Counted from the stretch's first letter, positions 9,132 to 19,326 are shown. The stretch: 64,000 nucleotides of DNA from Psychrobacter sp. 4Dc (GCF_002836715.1 NZ_PJAT01000107.1:1-64000); one strand, 5' to 3'. Notes: generated by a model not told the origin, from the sequence alone. Program-made: numbers and translations.

Positions 9132-10115
9132 TTAGACAGCACTAGGTGGACGCAGCAGTACCTTTAGCTTTTTCTTGAACCCTTTGGCACGAAAAAACCG
9201 CTGCCACATACGGTAAAAGACCCCAAATATCAGACTAATAATATTGTCATGACTGGTTTCGCCAACCGCACCATATTTGACTGGGTTATTGACCGTATCT
9301 TCTTCTACATAAGTGCCGAACCAGCGATCAAAAATAATGAGAACACCGCCGTAATTTTGGTCAATATATTCGTCGTTGGTACCATGATGGGCACGGTGAT
9401 TGGATGGGGTATCAAAAACATACTCCACCCATTTTGGAAATTTTCCCACGGTTTCGGTATGGATAAAGAATTGATAAATCAAATCCAACGCATAAAAGAA
9501 AAATACCCAGACAGGATGTACGCCTAGCATCATCAGCGGAACAAAGAATAGCCACCATCCCGTCACTGAGTACAGCAGGCTTTGACGCATGGCGGTGGAC
9601 AGATTCATATGGTCATCTGAATGGTGCACGACATGCGCTGACCAAAACCAATTCATACGGTGTGACGCACGATGGAACCAGTAATAGCTAAACTCAACCG
9701 CAACGAATATAGGGATGGCGGTAAGCCATGTCACCTCAATAGTAAATAAGCGATATTGATATAACCATAAGCAGATAGGTATGACGATAAGCGCTTGGAC
9801 AATCAATTCAAACCCTAGATAAGAGCCGCCCAAACTAAAATTGGTCATCGCACGGCGCCAACTAAAGCTTTTACTATTGCCGCGCTTGGACTGATAGAAC
9901 CATTCTGCCAAAAATAACAAGAAAAATGGACCACCAGCCAGCGGTAGCAGCCACTCTTGCCAATACGCAGGCAAAATGCTCGCTAGCATTGGCTGCCACG
10001 CCTCTGGCGCAGCTGTTAAGATACTTTGGTTTAATGCCTCTCGGTAACCATCCAATAGTTGACCATATTGACCTAGGGTCATAAGGGGGCTGTTTAAAGA
10101 GTTATCTGCTGCCAT
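9132..10115 (-). CDS. Sterol desaturase / fatty acid hydroxylase superfamily protein
   Basis: A 327-residue membrane di-iron enzyme. Several hydrophobic segments surround the histidine clusters that bind the iron pair: HRASH and HVVHH about 10 residues apart, and HRAHH about 85 residues later. The superfamily hydroxylates or desaturates lipids (sterols, fatty acids, carotenoids); the substrate here is unknown. It lies between the DUF2868 and DUF3482 genes in the same orientation, so the three may be one transcription unit, and a membrane-lipid link for that pair is worth considering. Confidence 0.9.
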   Translation of the reverse strand: MAADNSLNSPLMTLGQYGQLLDGYREALNQSILTAAPEAWQPMLASILPAYWQEWLLPLAGGPFFLLFLAEWFYQSKRGNSKSFSWRRAMTNFSLGGSYLGFELIVQALIVIPICLWLYQYRLFTIEVTWLTAIPIFVAVEFSYYWFHRASHRMNWFWSAHVVHHSDDHMNLSTAMRQSLLYSVTGWWLFFVPLMMLGVHPVWVFFFYALDLIYQFFIHTETVGKFPKWVEYVFDTPSNHRAHHGTNDEYIDQNYGGVLIIFDRWFGTYVEEDTVNNPVKYGAVGETSHDNIISLIFGVFYRMWQRFFRAKGFKKKLKVLLRPPSAV

Positions 10116-10329
10116 CTTGGGCTCCTAGCCACTATAAAACATCCTTGTCGTCTTGATATGACGTCACAGCTATCAAAATATATCTTAACAACTGTTATAT
10201 CAATAAGTCTTTAAGCCTGTCTGAGGTTATAGATCTATAATATTTATTTATTGTATATCATGCGAGTCATAATGATAAGTTCATATATGAAAAATAGATT
10301 GCAAGTAATAGATTAAAAATTAGAATGTA

Positions 10330-11730
10330 TTAAGCATCTATATCAACCAAGCCAATTTTTCGTGCAGAGAGCGCTGTTTGCCATTGCTGATAGCGAACTG
10401 CTTGTTTGTCTAATGGCTCATCATCGGTACGTGCGTCAGTTAAGTCAGCAGCAGAGTTAGTATCGCTAAGCAGTTGTACGATAAGCCCATCTTTGGCGTG
10501 AGCAGCAATTTGATCGAGTTTGCGTAGCGTACCGCGGTCGGGCAGTGCGTTGCTATGAATGCCAAGTAAGACCTGTACAGGATGCGCATCTAAATAGTTT
10601 TTAAGCCGTGCCATATCATCACGGTCATCAACGATGCCAAAATCCTCAACTTCGCTTGATTGTCCAAAATCATGATGGCTGTCATCAAACCCTGACTGCC
10701 ACCATTTGTCCTGATTTGCAGGGTATTCAAGCAGCGCAACTAACTTCTTGCCCGCACTGACCGTCGCTTTTGGAGCGATAGGGGCTGGTGCTTCTGTAAA
10801 GTCATCAGCATCCACCACGTGTCGCTGCCAAAAATTTAGGATTTTTTGATAATACGGCTGTTTGATATCCAAACGCATTTTTTTACGGCGGAACATCAAT
10901 GCACAGAATGCCCATGCTATCGCTCGCGGTACAATACCGTACATCAGCAAGCTACCAACTAGTAACCCTGCCCATTGCCTTGCAACAGAAAGCGGCATCG
11001 CTTCGGTGACAAGCCTGCTCTGTGCGATCGCTGTACTGTCTGGCACACCAAATCCCACCATACTCGGTAACCAACCTAATACCTGAGTCAAGCTTACTAG
11101 CGCCTGATCAGAGAGTAGGGTTGACTCCCAACTAAAGCTATACTGACGTACAACCAACAAGAATATAATCGCAAGCAGCATACCGGTCAAGGTAGCCAGC
11201 CACAACTGATGACTAAACCGTCCCAGATACCAGCGCATACCGCTATGCTGCAACTGCCGCTCATACAGATCGACGGCTGCCTTGGTCACATCGTCCTTAC
11301 CGCGTATGAGATAACTTGGACTGACAAAGCTCGCAAACCAGCTGGGCGATTGCTGATCTCGATTGATGAGTGTCATGACAAGCCAGCCACCAAGTATAAT
11401 GGTATGAAAACCAAGCAGACAGACCAACACATAAAAGAAGTTCACAACATTAGACTGCAATAACGTAAATAACCCCAAAAATCCCGAGATACACCACACC
11501 ACACTCATAACGATCATGATGCCCTTTATACGGCCGTCAATCTTACCCAGTACACGTGCAAGCGCACCGTTGCTATCTATACGTGATGCTCGTCGATGCA
11601 GCTTTTGGATAGGCGTACCGTCCTCGCCCTGTAGCTTTTCCGTGATTAATAACGGGTCAGTGGCAAAGACGTGCTGATCGGTCTCTAAAGCACGTACCAG
11701 CTCGGTCAGTTGATCTTGGGGTGATAGCAT
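10330..11730 (-). CDS. DUF2868 membrane protein
   Basis: About 466 residues, with four hydrophobic segments in the first two thirds (two near residues 80-145, one near 185, one near 270) and a soluble C-terminal part. It resembles DUF2868 proteins, which commonly neighbour DUF3482 GTPases. The frame opens at a TTG at 11760, but I prefer the ATG at 11730 because the protein then begins MLSPQDQLTEL as expected for a soluble N-terminus. Ribosome site is weak for both. Probably the membrane partner of the GTPase at 7216-8892. Confidence 0.78.
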   Translation of the reverse strand: MLSPQDQLTELVRALETDQHVFATDPLLITEKLQGEDGTPIQKLHRRASRIDSNGALARVLGKIDGRIKGIMIVMSVVWCISGFLGLFTLLQSNVVNFFYVLVCLLGFHTIILGGWLVMTLINRDQQSPSWFASFVSPSYLIRGKDDVTKAAVDLYERQLQHSGMRWYLGRFSHQLWLATLTGMLLAIIFLLVVRQYSFSWESTLLSDQALVSLTQVLGWLPSMVGFGVPDSTAIAQSRLVTEAMPLSVARQWAGLLVGSLLMYGIVPRAIAWAFCALMFRRKKMRLDIKQPYYQKILNFWQRHVVDADDFTEAPAPIAPKATVSAGKKLVALLEYPANQDKWWQSGFDDSHHDFGQSSEVEDFGIVDDRDDMARLKNYLDAHPVQVLLGIHSNALPDRGTLRKLDQIAAHAKDGLIVQLLSDTNSAADLTDARTDDEPLDKQAVRYQQWQTALSARKIGLVDIDA

Positions 11731-11950
11731 AATGCGATAATATCCGTATGAAAGCGTCAATATAAGAAATAGGAAGCAAAAAATGCGCGTTCTAATCGTT
11801 ATAGATTATTGTAGCGTATATAGAATGAGGATGACTTGTATTATTTTTATCATAGTAAACCCTCATAAAATCATCCAAAATAAATATATAAAACCAAATC
11901 GTGTCAAAAAGCGTATAAAAGAGACATATCAAAAAAAAGGAAGGTGCCAT

Positions 11951-12742
11951 ATGAATAACGAAATGAATAATAAAACCTATCTTATCATCGGTGGAACAGG
12001 TGGTATTGGTCAAGCCATGGTGCAGCAGCTAATACAAAAAACGACTGCCAATCAAACGGACAGTCAATTTAATCAAAGCCATCGCGCACAAGTATTTGCT
12101 ACTTATCATCGCAATGAGCCAAACATTGAAGCAGAAAACCTGCACTGGCTGCCAATGGACGTCAGTGATGAGGATAGCATTAAAAAAGCTGCCGATACCA
12201 TTAAGCAGACAGTCGGTCATGTGGATTGGGTAATCAATTGCGTAGGGTTATTGCATACAGAGACCGCGCAGCCAGAAAAGGCCTTGCGACAGATGGAAAC
12301 GGAGTTCTTTTTACAGAACATGCAAATCAATGCGCTAGCCAGTTTTCTGATAGCCAAACACATCAAACCGTTGCTAGCCAAGGCTACTCGCAGCGCCAAT
12401 CATCCTGCTATTTTTGCGACCGTATCAGCCCGCGTCGGTAGCATCACTGACAATCAGCTAGGCGGCTGGTATAGCTATAGAATGAGCAAGGCCGCTCTCA
12501 ATATGGGCATGAAAAACCTGAGTATCGAATGGGGCAGATCACTTAAAGATGTGTGCGTGGTCGTTATGCAACCAGGCACCGTCAACACTCAGCTGTCCGC
12601 ACCGTTCCAAGGCAATGTCGCTGAAGGACATCTATTCTCGCCAGCGTATAGCGCGGAGTGCTTATTGGAAGTGCTCTCAGGTATGACTGCTACCCAGTCA
12701 GGCAGTTTTGTCGATTGGGCTGGAGAGTCGATACCTTGGTAG
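11951..12742 (+). CDS. SDR-family oxidoreductase
   Basis: A 263-residue short-chain dehydrogenase/reductase. The NAD(P)-binding glycine motif GGTGGIG is near residues 14-20 and the catalytic Tyr-x3-Lys (YSYRMSKAAL) near residue 178, with the preceding Ser in the SARVGS block. It resembles the CsgA/C-factor-like subgroup by length and motif spacing. The frame is open from 11783, but AAGGAAGG about 9 bases before the ATG at 11951 and the classic start of the Rossmann fold right after it decide the start. It is convergent with prpD. Substrate unknown. Confidence 0.85.
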   Translation: MNNEMNNKTYLIIGGTGGIGQAMVQQLIQKTTANQTDSQFNQSHRAQVFATYHRNEPNIEAENLHWLPMDVSDEDSIKKAADTIKQTVGHVDWVINCVGLLHTETAQPEKALRQMETEFFLQNMQINALASFLIAKHIKPLLAKATRSANHPAIFATVSARVGSITDNQLGGWYSYRMSKAALNMGMKNLSIEWGRSLKDVCVVVMQPGTVNTQLSAPFQGNVAEGHLFSPAYSAECLLEVLSGMTATQSGSFVDWAGESIPW

Positions 12743-12834
12743 CCATCGAGTTGACAGCATATAACATGATGATAAATAGCTAGATAAAGACGTTAGGAGG
12801 CTGGCACAAGCGTACATACTGGTGAGCCATAAAT

Positions 12835-14361
12835 CTAATATGCCTCAAACAGCGCCATAAACTCATTAACAGGCGTCTGCTCCAGTCTTTCTTGATCGTC
12901 GCATAGCTCAATAATCTGCTGACAGCGACTTTCGATAAAACGAGTGGCTAGACTGGCGCGGAATTTGGCTTCCAGTACAGGAATGCCCTCGGCGCGGCGA
13001 CGTTTATGGCCGATAGGATATTCAACAGCCACTTTTTCTGTACTGCTGCCATCTGTAAAAAATACTTGAATGGCATTGGCAATAGAGCGCTTGCTTGGGT
13101 CATGATAGTCTTTTGAATACTGCGCGTTTTCTTCTACAACCATCTTGCTGCGCAGCTCATCGATTGACAAATGCTGTTCGTGATAGTCATCTTCGTAGTT
13201 CTCTGCCATCAGATCGCCTGTCAATAACGGCACAGCCACCATATACTGCAAGCAGTGGTCACGATCGGCCGGATTGGCAAGCGCGCCTTCTTTTGAGATG
13301 ATGCGAATCGCTGAGTCATGTGTGATTAGAACGATTTTGTCGATATCGTCAATTCTGTCTTTTACGTGTGGGTGCAAAATGACCGCGGCTTCACAAGCGG
13401 TCTGAGCATGAAACTCAGCAGGAAAGCTTATTTTAAATAAGATGTTTTCCATCACATAACTACCAAAATCCCGCTGGAATTTAAAACGACGTTCGCCTTC
13501 AGGCTTGGTCGCTAGATCCTTATTGGTATGGCTAAATAGCACATCATAGAATCCCCACTGCGGTGCGGTTAATGCGCCAGGGATACCCATTTCACCACGT
13601 GCCGTTATATCGACCAGACGTACCGCACGACTAGTCGCATCACCTGCTGCCCATGATTTTCGGCTGCCAGCATTGGGTGCATGACGATAGGTGCGCAGTG
13701 CCTGACCATCGACGATGGCTTGTGAAATCGCTGCCATGATGCGCTCACGTGGTAGCTGATAAAGTTTGGCGACGACTGCTGTTGAAGCCAACTTGACCAA
13801 AAATACATGATCGAGCCCCACACGGTTGAATGAGTTTTCTAGTGCCAGTACGCCTTGAATTTCATGCGCCATGATCATGGCTTCAAGCACTGCTCTCATG
13901 GTTAATGGTGCTTGTCCTTGGCTGATATTTTTCTGACTAATATAGTCGGCGACCGCCAGGATACCACCCAGATTATCAGAAGGATGGCCCCATTCGGCGG
14001 CAAGCCACGTATCGTTATAGTCAAGCCAGCGCACCATACAGCCAATATCAAAAGCGGCTTTGATAGGATCTAGTCTATAGGAGGTGCCAGGGACGCGAGC
14101 GCCATGCGGCGTTATTTGATCGGGGCAATCAGGCCCCAAGTGCTTGGTACACTCAGGGAAGCGCAAGGCCAATAGACCGCAGCCAAGCGTGTCCATTAGA
14201 CAGTGGCGCGCGGTATTCCATGAATCAGTAGGGTTTGGGGATTGCTCGTCTATTGAATAATCGAGAACGTAATCGGCGATTTTTTGAATTTCATCGTCAT
14301 ATTCTGGACGGACGTTACTCTCTACCGTCGCATCGTTAATATTTGAATTGGTAGTTGACAT
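12835..14361 (-). CDS. prpD: 2-methylcitrate dehydratase PrpD
   Basis: MmgE/PrpD-family enzyme of 508 residues that dehydrates 2-methylcitrate to 2-methyl-cis-aconitate in the methylcitrate cycle. The block [19 protein letters not shown] near residues 109-127 and the family core (AILVADYI-like helix, HEIQG) are visible. A GAGG ribosome site lies ahead of the ATG. It is the last prp gene of the minus-strand group, separated from prpF by an ABC exporter and an acetyltransferase. The same genome region also encodes AcnD and PrpF, which perform the same step by another route, so PrpD is formally redundant here. Confidence 0.92.
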   Translation of the reverse strand: MSTTNSNINDATVESNVRPEYDDEIQKIADYVLDYSIDEQSPNPTDSWNTARHCLMDTLGCGLLALRFPECTKHLGPDCPDQITPHGARVPGTSYRLDPIKAAFDIGCMVRWLDYNDTWLAAEWGHPSDNLGGILAVADYISQKNISQGQAPLTMRAVLEAMIMAHEIQGVLALENSFNRVGLDHVFLVKLASTAVVAKLYQLPRERIMAAISQAIVDGQALRTYRHAPNAGSRKSWAAGDATSRAVRLVDITARGEMGIPGALTAPQWGFYDVLFSHTNKDLATKPEGERRFKFQRDFGSYVMENILFKISFPAEFHAQTACEAAVILHPHVKDRIDDIDKIVLITHDSAIRIISKEGALANPADRDHCLQYMVAVPLLTGDLMAENYEDDYHEQHLSIDELRSKMVVEENAQYSKDYHDPSKRSIANAIQVFFTDGSSTEKVAVEYPIGHKRRRAEGIPVLEAKFRASLATRFIESRCQQIIELCDDQERLEQTPVNEFMALFEAY

Positions 14362-14515
14362 GGTTGTTACCTCATCCTGAGTGTACTACTTCCTTGACTG
14401 AGACTGAGCTGATTGGCTCAGCCATCCTTTTAAAGGAATCATCATTTAAAAGTAGCATACTCAATATGGAACAACCAATTTGAATTATGTTAAGAATTAA
14501 GACGTTAGCAGCGAT

Positions 14516-15142
14516 CTAAATCATTAAGTACAACAGACCTAAAACAAACAAAGCGGCCATGATAAACAGCAGGAAACTTAACACTTTAGTCGTGGTTGAC
14601 GCGGTGTCTGTGCTCTCTTTTTTGATTTTATTTTTCTTTGCAACGTATAGCACCATTTTTACATGCTCGATATTGTCCTCGAGGTAGTGATCGCCTTCAG
14701 GTACAAAACCTAACGACTCGTAAAAGCTAAGCAAGTAAACCTGTGCCGAGATAATAATCGGGCGCTTTTTACCATACTTTTTGCGGCACTGTGCAATAGC
14801 CTGATTCATCATCTGCCGTGCCAGACCATCACCTCTATGCTCTGATAGCACAAGCACTCTACCGATAGCAGGCATCGCAGTGTGGTTGGTCTTAATCGCA
14901 GGATCAGCTACTGATAGGTTGGATTTTAGCTTATTAAACTCAGGTGGGATAATACGGCAATAGCCCACCAATGCTGCGTTTTGATGAGCGATTAGGTGCA
15001 AGCAATCAAAATCCACTTCATCCATATCTTGATAGGCACAGTTTTGTTCGACGACAAACACTTGCGAGCGCGCCTTTAAAATATGATAAAGATCAACTGA
15101 GGTCAGCTCGTCAAAGGTTTTTAGAGAAAATTCACAAGTCAT
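14516..15142 (-). CDS. ElaA-like GNAT acetyltransferase with C-terminal membrane anchor
   Basis: Residues 1-150 match the ElaA branch of GNAT N-acyltransferases (DLYHILKARSQVFVVEQ, IGRVLVLSEHRGDGLARQMM as the acetyl-CoA loop, and a late FYESLGFVPEGD). After a basic, Ser/Thr-rich linker the protein ends with one hydrophobic segment of about 22 residues (near 185-206) and only a residue or two beyond, i.e. a tail-anchor arrangement that ElaA itself lacks (about 150 residues). It follows the ABC exporter gene by 71 bases. The acceptor substrate is unknown; the anchor suggests a membrane-proximal one. Confidence 0.85.
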   Translation of the reverse strand: MTCEFSLKTFDELTSVDLYHILKARSQVFVVEQNCAYQDMDEVDFDCLHLIAHQNAALVGYCRIIPPEFNKLKSNLSVADPAIKTNHTAMPAIGRVLVLSEHRGDGLARQMMNQAIAQCRKKYGKKRPIIISAQVYLLSFYESLGFVPEGDHYLEDNIEHVKMVLYVAKKNKIKKESTDTASTTTKVLSFLLFIMAALFVLGLLYLMI

Positions 15143-15213
15143 AATGGGCTAGCTTCTGGCAATAGGCAGTAAAAGATTAGCATTATAACGATTTAGGCAG
15201 GCATTAACCATTC

Positions 15214-17067
15214 CTAACCGTTTAGGGTCTGGCTGATTTTATCTAAGTTTAGGCTATCAGACATAGCGCTAAAGATTTCAAAGTATTTGCCGCGTTGGGC
15301 ATAAAGTACCTCGTGGGTACCTGTCTCAACCACTTCGCCATTTTCTATCACTACGAGATCGTCGGCATCGATGATTTGGGCAATATTGTGCGAGACCATA
15401 ATGACGGTACGGTCTTTTTTGATCAGATCAAGGCTTTTTTTGACCTGTTGGCTGGCAATGGCATCGAGGCTGGCTGTTGGCTCGTCCAAAAACACAATAG
15501 GTGGGTCTTTTAAAAACATCCTTGCCAGCGCAATACGCTGCTGCTGACCACCTGATAATGACTTAGCAGTGCTCTCATAGCCATCAGCTAACCCTATGAT
15601 CTGCTCGTGGATAGAGGCTTTTTTTGCAGCCACGATGATGTCATCTTCGCTGGCATTCATATCCCCATAACGGATGTTTTCACTGATCGTACCCGAAAAA
15701 ATATGATTACTCTGTAGGACTAGGCCGATGCGCTGACGCAACTCATGGGTATTACAGTCAGCCAAATCATGCCCATCTAGGCAAATCGTGCCAGCGTCTG
15801 GGGCATAGAACTTGACCAATAGATTGATAATCGTGCTCTTTCCTGCGCCAGAAAGGCCAACCAACGCGGTGATACGATTAGGCTTGATGGTAAAGCTGAC
15901 GTTTTTTAGCGCTTGCGTGCCATTAGGATAAGTAAAATCGACATGTTTAAGCTCGATATGACCTTTGAGGTTTTCGCTACTGATACCAGCGATGCTCTCG
16001 ACTTGGCTGTCATCTTCTAAAATATCAAAAAACCCTTCGGCATAGGTCAATGCATTATTTATCTGGTCGTAGATGCGGTGTAATTGACGGATAGGGGCGG
16101 CGACATTTTGAAACAGCATGACATGAAACAAAATCATACCAATGGTCATCTCACCTTGTAGGACAAAATAAGCGGTGAGCAAGATAATAACCACCACACC
16201 AATCTGCTCGATAAAGGTTTTGATAGCATCATAAACAAAACCAATACTGCGAATACGCAGCTGATTATCGGTCATTTCCTTTTGAATGGCTAAGTGCTTT
16301 TCTGCTTCTATCGACTCACGGACAAAGGATTTCACCACGCTGATCGAATTGATCAAAGATATTACCAAACCGCTTTTGGCTTCTCTATAGCCACGCATCT
16401 GCCGACGAAACCCTTGTAGACGCCGCGCTTGTTTTTGGCTGATAAAAAAGTAAATGGGAATGATAATAAGACCGACCAAGCCAACCCAAAAATTGGTCGA
16501 AAACATGATGATAAGCGCCACGATTGCATTGGCAAACAGCGGTAGCATATCGATAAAGAAGTTTTGCACTAAACTGGTTAAGCTGCTGACGCCATAATCA
16601 ATACGGGTTTGCAACTTGCCGCTGTCGTTTTCGCTACTGGTATAAAATGCCATCCGATAGGTCAAGATGCGCTCAATGATTTTTTGCGATAAATCACGTG
16701 ATAGATTGATACGAATCTTTTCGCCGAAGAAGCGTTGCCCAAACGAGATGAATATCGATAATATCTCTTTGGTTAAGAGTACCGCACTGATAATGGTCAG
16801 CATGCGCACGCCAGCTTCCCAAGGCTCAGCGAGGGTAGCGACTTCGGTCAAGGTATCAACGGCATAACGTAGTACAAAGGCATTAACTTGCGCGGTAAAG
16901 GAGCCTAGAGCAGTCAGCGCTAAGGTGGCGATGATAAGCAAGCGATAAGGCTTAGCAAATACCGCCAGTTTTTTGAGGATATCCCACAGCAGCGCCCGCC
17001 GTTCTTTTTTCTCGACTGGCGGTTTTTTGTCTAACTGTGCGCGGCGTGGTTGGGGAGATGTCGGCAT
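15214..17067 (-). CDS. ABC transporter, fused permease and ATP-binding protein
   Basis: A 617-residue half transporter of the exporter type. An N-terminal six-helix domain (about residues 35-330) is followed by an ATPase domain with Walker A GLSGAGKST, the signature LSGGQQQRIALARM, Walker B IVFLDEPTASLD and the switch His in MVSHN. It should work as a homodimer. MsbA-like exporters flip lipids or export peptides and drugs; the cargo here cannot be told. It starts 38 bases after prpF ends, so it is probably transcribed with the propionate genes. Confidence 0.9.
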   Translation of the reverse strand: MPTSPQPRRAQLDKKPPVEKKERRALLWDILKKLAVFAKPYRLLIIATLALTALGSFTAQVNAFVLRYAVDTLTEVATLAEPWEAGVRMLTIISAVLLTKEILSIFISFGQRFFGEKIRINLSRDLSQKIIERILTYRMAFYTSSENDSGKLQTRIDYGVSSLTSLVQNFFIDMLPLFANAIVALIIMFSTNFWVGLVGLIIIPIYFFISQKQARRLQGFRRQMRGYREAKSGLVISLINSISVVKSFVRESIEAEKHLAIQKEMTDNQLRIRSIGFVYDAIKTFIEQIGVVVIILLTAYFVLQGEMTIGMILFHVMLFQNVAAPIRQLHRIYDQINNALTYAEGFFDILEDDSQVESIAGISSENLKGHIELKHVDFTYPNGTQALKNVSFTIKPNRITALVGLSGAGKSTIINLLVKFYAPDAGTICLDGHDLADCNTHELRQRIGLVLQSNHIFSGTISENIRYGDMNASEDDIIVAAKKASIHEQIIGLADGYESTAKSLSGGQQQRIALARMFLKDPPIVFLDEPTASLDAIASQQVKKSLDLIKKDRTVIMVSHNIAQIIDADDLVVIENGEVVETGTHEVLYAQRGKYFEIFSAMSDSLNLDKISQTLNG

Positions 17068-17105
17068 AAAACTCTATCGCAAATTAAAATAAGCCATGAC
17101 GACGC

Positions 17106-18359
17106 TTAAAACGCATCCGAAGGCACAAAAACTTCACCAACCATGATACGCCTTGCTGAACGACTCATCGACACTTTTTTGGCTTGCCAGCGTCCATCGA
17201 CCAGTTCAGTCTTACCACCGACTAGTAATGTCCCTGATGGGTGGCCAAAACGTACTTCATTAAGCTCACCACCGCCAGCAGCCTTGTTAACAAGCGTACC
17301 TTGTGTGGTTGCCGCGGCGGCAATAGCGACGGCTGCTGTACCCATCATGGCATGATGCAGTTGACCCATACTCATAGCACGTACCACTAAATCAATCTCG
17401 CTTGCATCGACCGACTTACCACTAGAGGCGATATAGCTCTGTGCTGCGCCAACCCAAGCGACTTTAGGAATGTGTTGGCTGGTCTGTGCCTCGCTCACGT
17501 CTTCAAATAATCCCATCGCCACGCCGCCTGTGGCACGGATTTTCTCAAGCTTGGCAAGTAGCTCACCATCGCTATTGATATCGCCTTGTAATTCAGTACC
17601 CGTAAAGCCTAAATCTTCAGCTTTCATAAAGATGGTTGGGATACCTGCGCTAATGAAAGTAGCTTTGACGCTATCAGCCTCTAGACCGCAGCCTGACACA
17701 TCAAAGTCATCGACCAAATTGCCCGTCGGGAACATGTCGCTGGTGGCATCAACCGGATCGATAAACTCAATTTTGACTTCAGCTGCTGGGAAGGTGACAC
17801 CGTCTAATTCAAAATCACCTGTCTCTTGAACCTGTACTTTGTCATTTGCATCTTTATAGACTGGCACATGGGCAATAATGGTTTTACCAATATTTTCTTG
17901 CCAGATACGCACTTCACAAATCCCGCTTTCAGCATTGTCATCGATACTATTAGCAATTTTGTCGGCATCAACTAGACCCATATTAATGCCACAGGCACCG
18001 ACGGCTGCAGTTAAGTTACCACAGTTACCCGCCCAATCAATCATCGGCTTGGCGATATTAACTTGTCCAAACAGATAATTCACGTCATGATCTGGTCTGT
18101 CAGAGGCCGATAAGATAACGGTCTTTGATGTGCTAGAGCTGCCATTGCCTAAGCCATCGATCTGCTTACCGTAAGGATCTGGGCTACCGACGACGCGCAG
18201 CAAAAACTTATCACGCGACTCGCCAGCAACTTGGCAGCGCTCAGGTAAATCAGACAATTTAAAAAACGTGCCTTTTGACGTGCCGCCGCGCATATAGGTG
18301 GCAGGGATGGGGATTTGCGGGGCGAAAGAAGCTTTTGATTGAGAATTGGTTTGGGCCAC
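17106..18359 (-). CDS. prpF: 2-methylaconitate cis-trans isomerase PrpF
   Basis: A 417-residue PrpF that isomerises the product of AcnD to 2-methyl-cis-aconitate. The opening IPATYMRGGTSKGTFF (about residues 18-33), the GLGNGSSSTSK loop and the late MGQLHHAMMGT block are family hallmarks. The start is a GTG with AAGGAC about 9 bases upstream. PrpF normally follows acnD directly; here a toxin-antitoxin pair lies between them. It is followed by the ABC exporter after 38 bases. Confidence 0.93.
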   Translation of the reverse strand: MAQTNSQSKASFAPQIPIPATYMRGGTSKGTFFKLSDLPERCQVAGESRDKFLLRVVGSPDPYGKQIDGLGNGSSSTSKTVILSASDRPDHDVNYLFGQVNIAKPMIDWAGNCGNLTAAVGACGINMGLVDADKIANSIDDNAESGICEVRIWQENIGKTIIAHVPVYKDANDKVQVQETGDFELDGVTFPAAEVKIEFIDPVDATSDMFPTGNLVDDFDVSGCGLEADSVKATFISAGIPTIFMKAEDLGFTGTELQGDINSDGELLAKLEKIRATGGVAMGLFEDVSEAQTSQHIPKVAWVGAAQSYIASSGKSVDASEIDLVVRAMSMGQLHHAMMGTAAVAIAAAATTQGTLVNKAAGGGELNEVRFGHPSGTLLVGGKTELVDGRWQAKKVSMSRSARRIMVGEVFVPSDAF

Positions 18360-18439
18360 TGTATTAAGTCCTTTTTATATTGTTATAAGATTGGGTATGC
18401 TGCCATCAGCAAGTAAACATACATGACTAAGAACGCTCG

Positions 18440-18700
18440 TTAATAATGATAGCGACAAGAGATAATCGTCAGATAGTTATCATCGACGGCATATACCAAC
18501 CGATTGGCGTCATCGATGCGTCTTGACCAAAATCCAGATAGGTTTTCTTTTAGGGGTTCAGGCTTGCCAATGCCTTCAAACGGATTACGCTTACATTCGG
18601 TGATGAGTTTGTTAATACGCTTGAGTGTCTTCTTATCTTGTGTTTGCCAGTACAGATAGTCTTTCCACGCAGCGTCTGTCCATGCTAGTTGTTCACTCAT
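18440..18700 (-). CDS. yoeB: YoeB toxin (Txe/YoeB family mRNA interferase)
   Basis: An 86-residue ribosome-dependent endoribonuclease closely resembling E. coli YoeB (84 residues). The catalytic residues E46, R65 and H83 of E. coli correspond to E48, R67 and H85 here (GKPEPL, NRLVYA, CRYHY), and the NLSGFWSRRI block is intact, so the toxin looks active. The frame is open to 18745, but the ATG at 18700 has AAAGGAAAAGGG just ahead and gives the right length. It starts 41 bases after the antitoxin stop. Confidence 0.93.
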   Translation of the reverse strand: MSEQLAWTDAAWKDYLYWQTQDKKTLKRINKLITECKRNPFEGIGKPEPLKENLSGFWSRRIDDANRLVYAVDDNYLTIISCRYHY

Positions 18701-18741
18701 TGTTAGACCCTTTTCCTTTGAATGGATTACAGTCTTTGAGT

Positions 18742-19068
18742 TCAAGCACTTTCAATATCGCTATCCGTATGTTCATTATTATCGATGCTACCATTACTTT
18801 TATCACTATCTTCTGCCGTATCAATTAGCTCACGCGTAACGGTCTTGCCAGCTTTATATTGGGCAATAGATTCCGCTAAGTGCGCCGCATTGGCAGGAGA
18901 TTTGAGCAAATAGACGGTTTCCATCAGGCTATTGTAATAATCAAGCGACATCACAACCGCATCATCAGCGTCACGGCGGGTTACGATAGTGGCGTTGGCA
19001 TCATCGTTTACCGTATCTAAGACGGACTTTAGGTGCTTTCTGGCTTCTGAAAAACTAACAACTCTCAT
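18742..19068 (-). CDS. yefM: YefM antitoxin (Phd/YefM family)
   Basis: A 108-residue antitoxin that neutralises YoeB and represses its own operon. The N-terminal DNA-binding part (RVVSFSEARKHLKSVLDTV, then VVMSLDYYNSLMET) is typical. After the usual toxin-binding helix (LAESIAQYKAGK) it has an extra acidic, Ser/Asn/Asp-rich tail of about 30 residues absent from E. coli YefM (83-92 residues). Located between acnD and prpF, an unusual site for an addiction module. Confidence 0.92.
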   Translation of the reverse strand: MRVVSFSEARKHLKSVLDTVNDDANATIVTRRDADDAVVMSLDYYNSLMETVYLLKSPANAAHLAESIAQYKAGKTVTRELIDTAEDSDKSNGSIDNNEHTDSDIESA

Positions 19069-19239
19069 GGCTTACTCCTCTCACGACATACTTCATAACT
19101 TGTACAATATATCGTACATATTACGCTATTGGTGAAGCAAACTCAATATTTAGCTATTTTTCAATATTAAGATATAAGTAAGAAGGCTCAGTGTGTAGCG
19201 TGCAAACCATGTTTTGAACCAAGCTTTAACATTAGCAAA

Positions 19240-19288
19240 TAAAAGCCGATATCATATAAACAAGTTATACAACATCGGCGACTTTTAT
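19240..19288 (-). terminator. Possible terminator after acnD
   Basis: Read on the minus strand, AAAAG plus a CGCCGAT segment pairs with ATCGGCTTTT after a loop of about 20 bases, ending in a T-rich run. The stem is imperfect, and the loop is long. If it works, the antitoxin operon and downstream prpF would need their own promoter, which fits in 19069-19240. Confidence 0.4.
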
Positions 19289-19326
19289 ACTTTGCTGCTT
19301 ATCACACTAAAAACTACAGGATAGCC

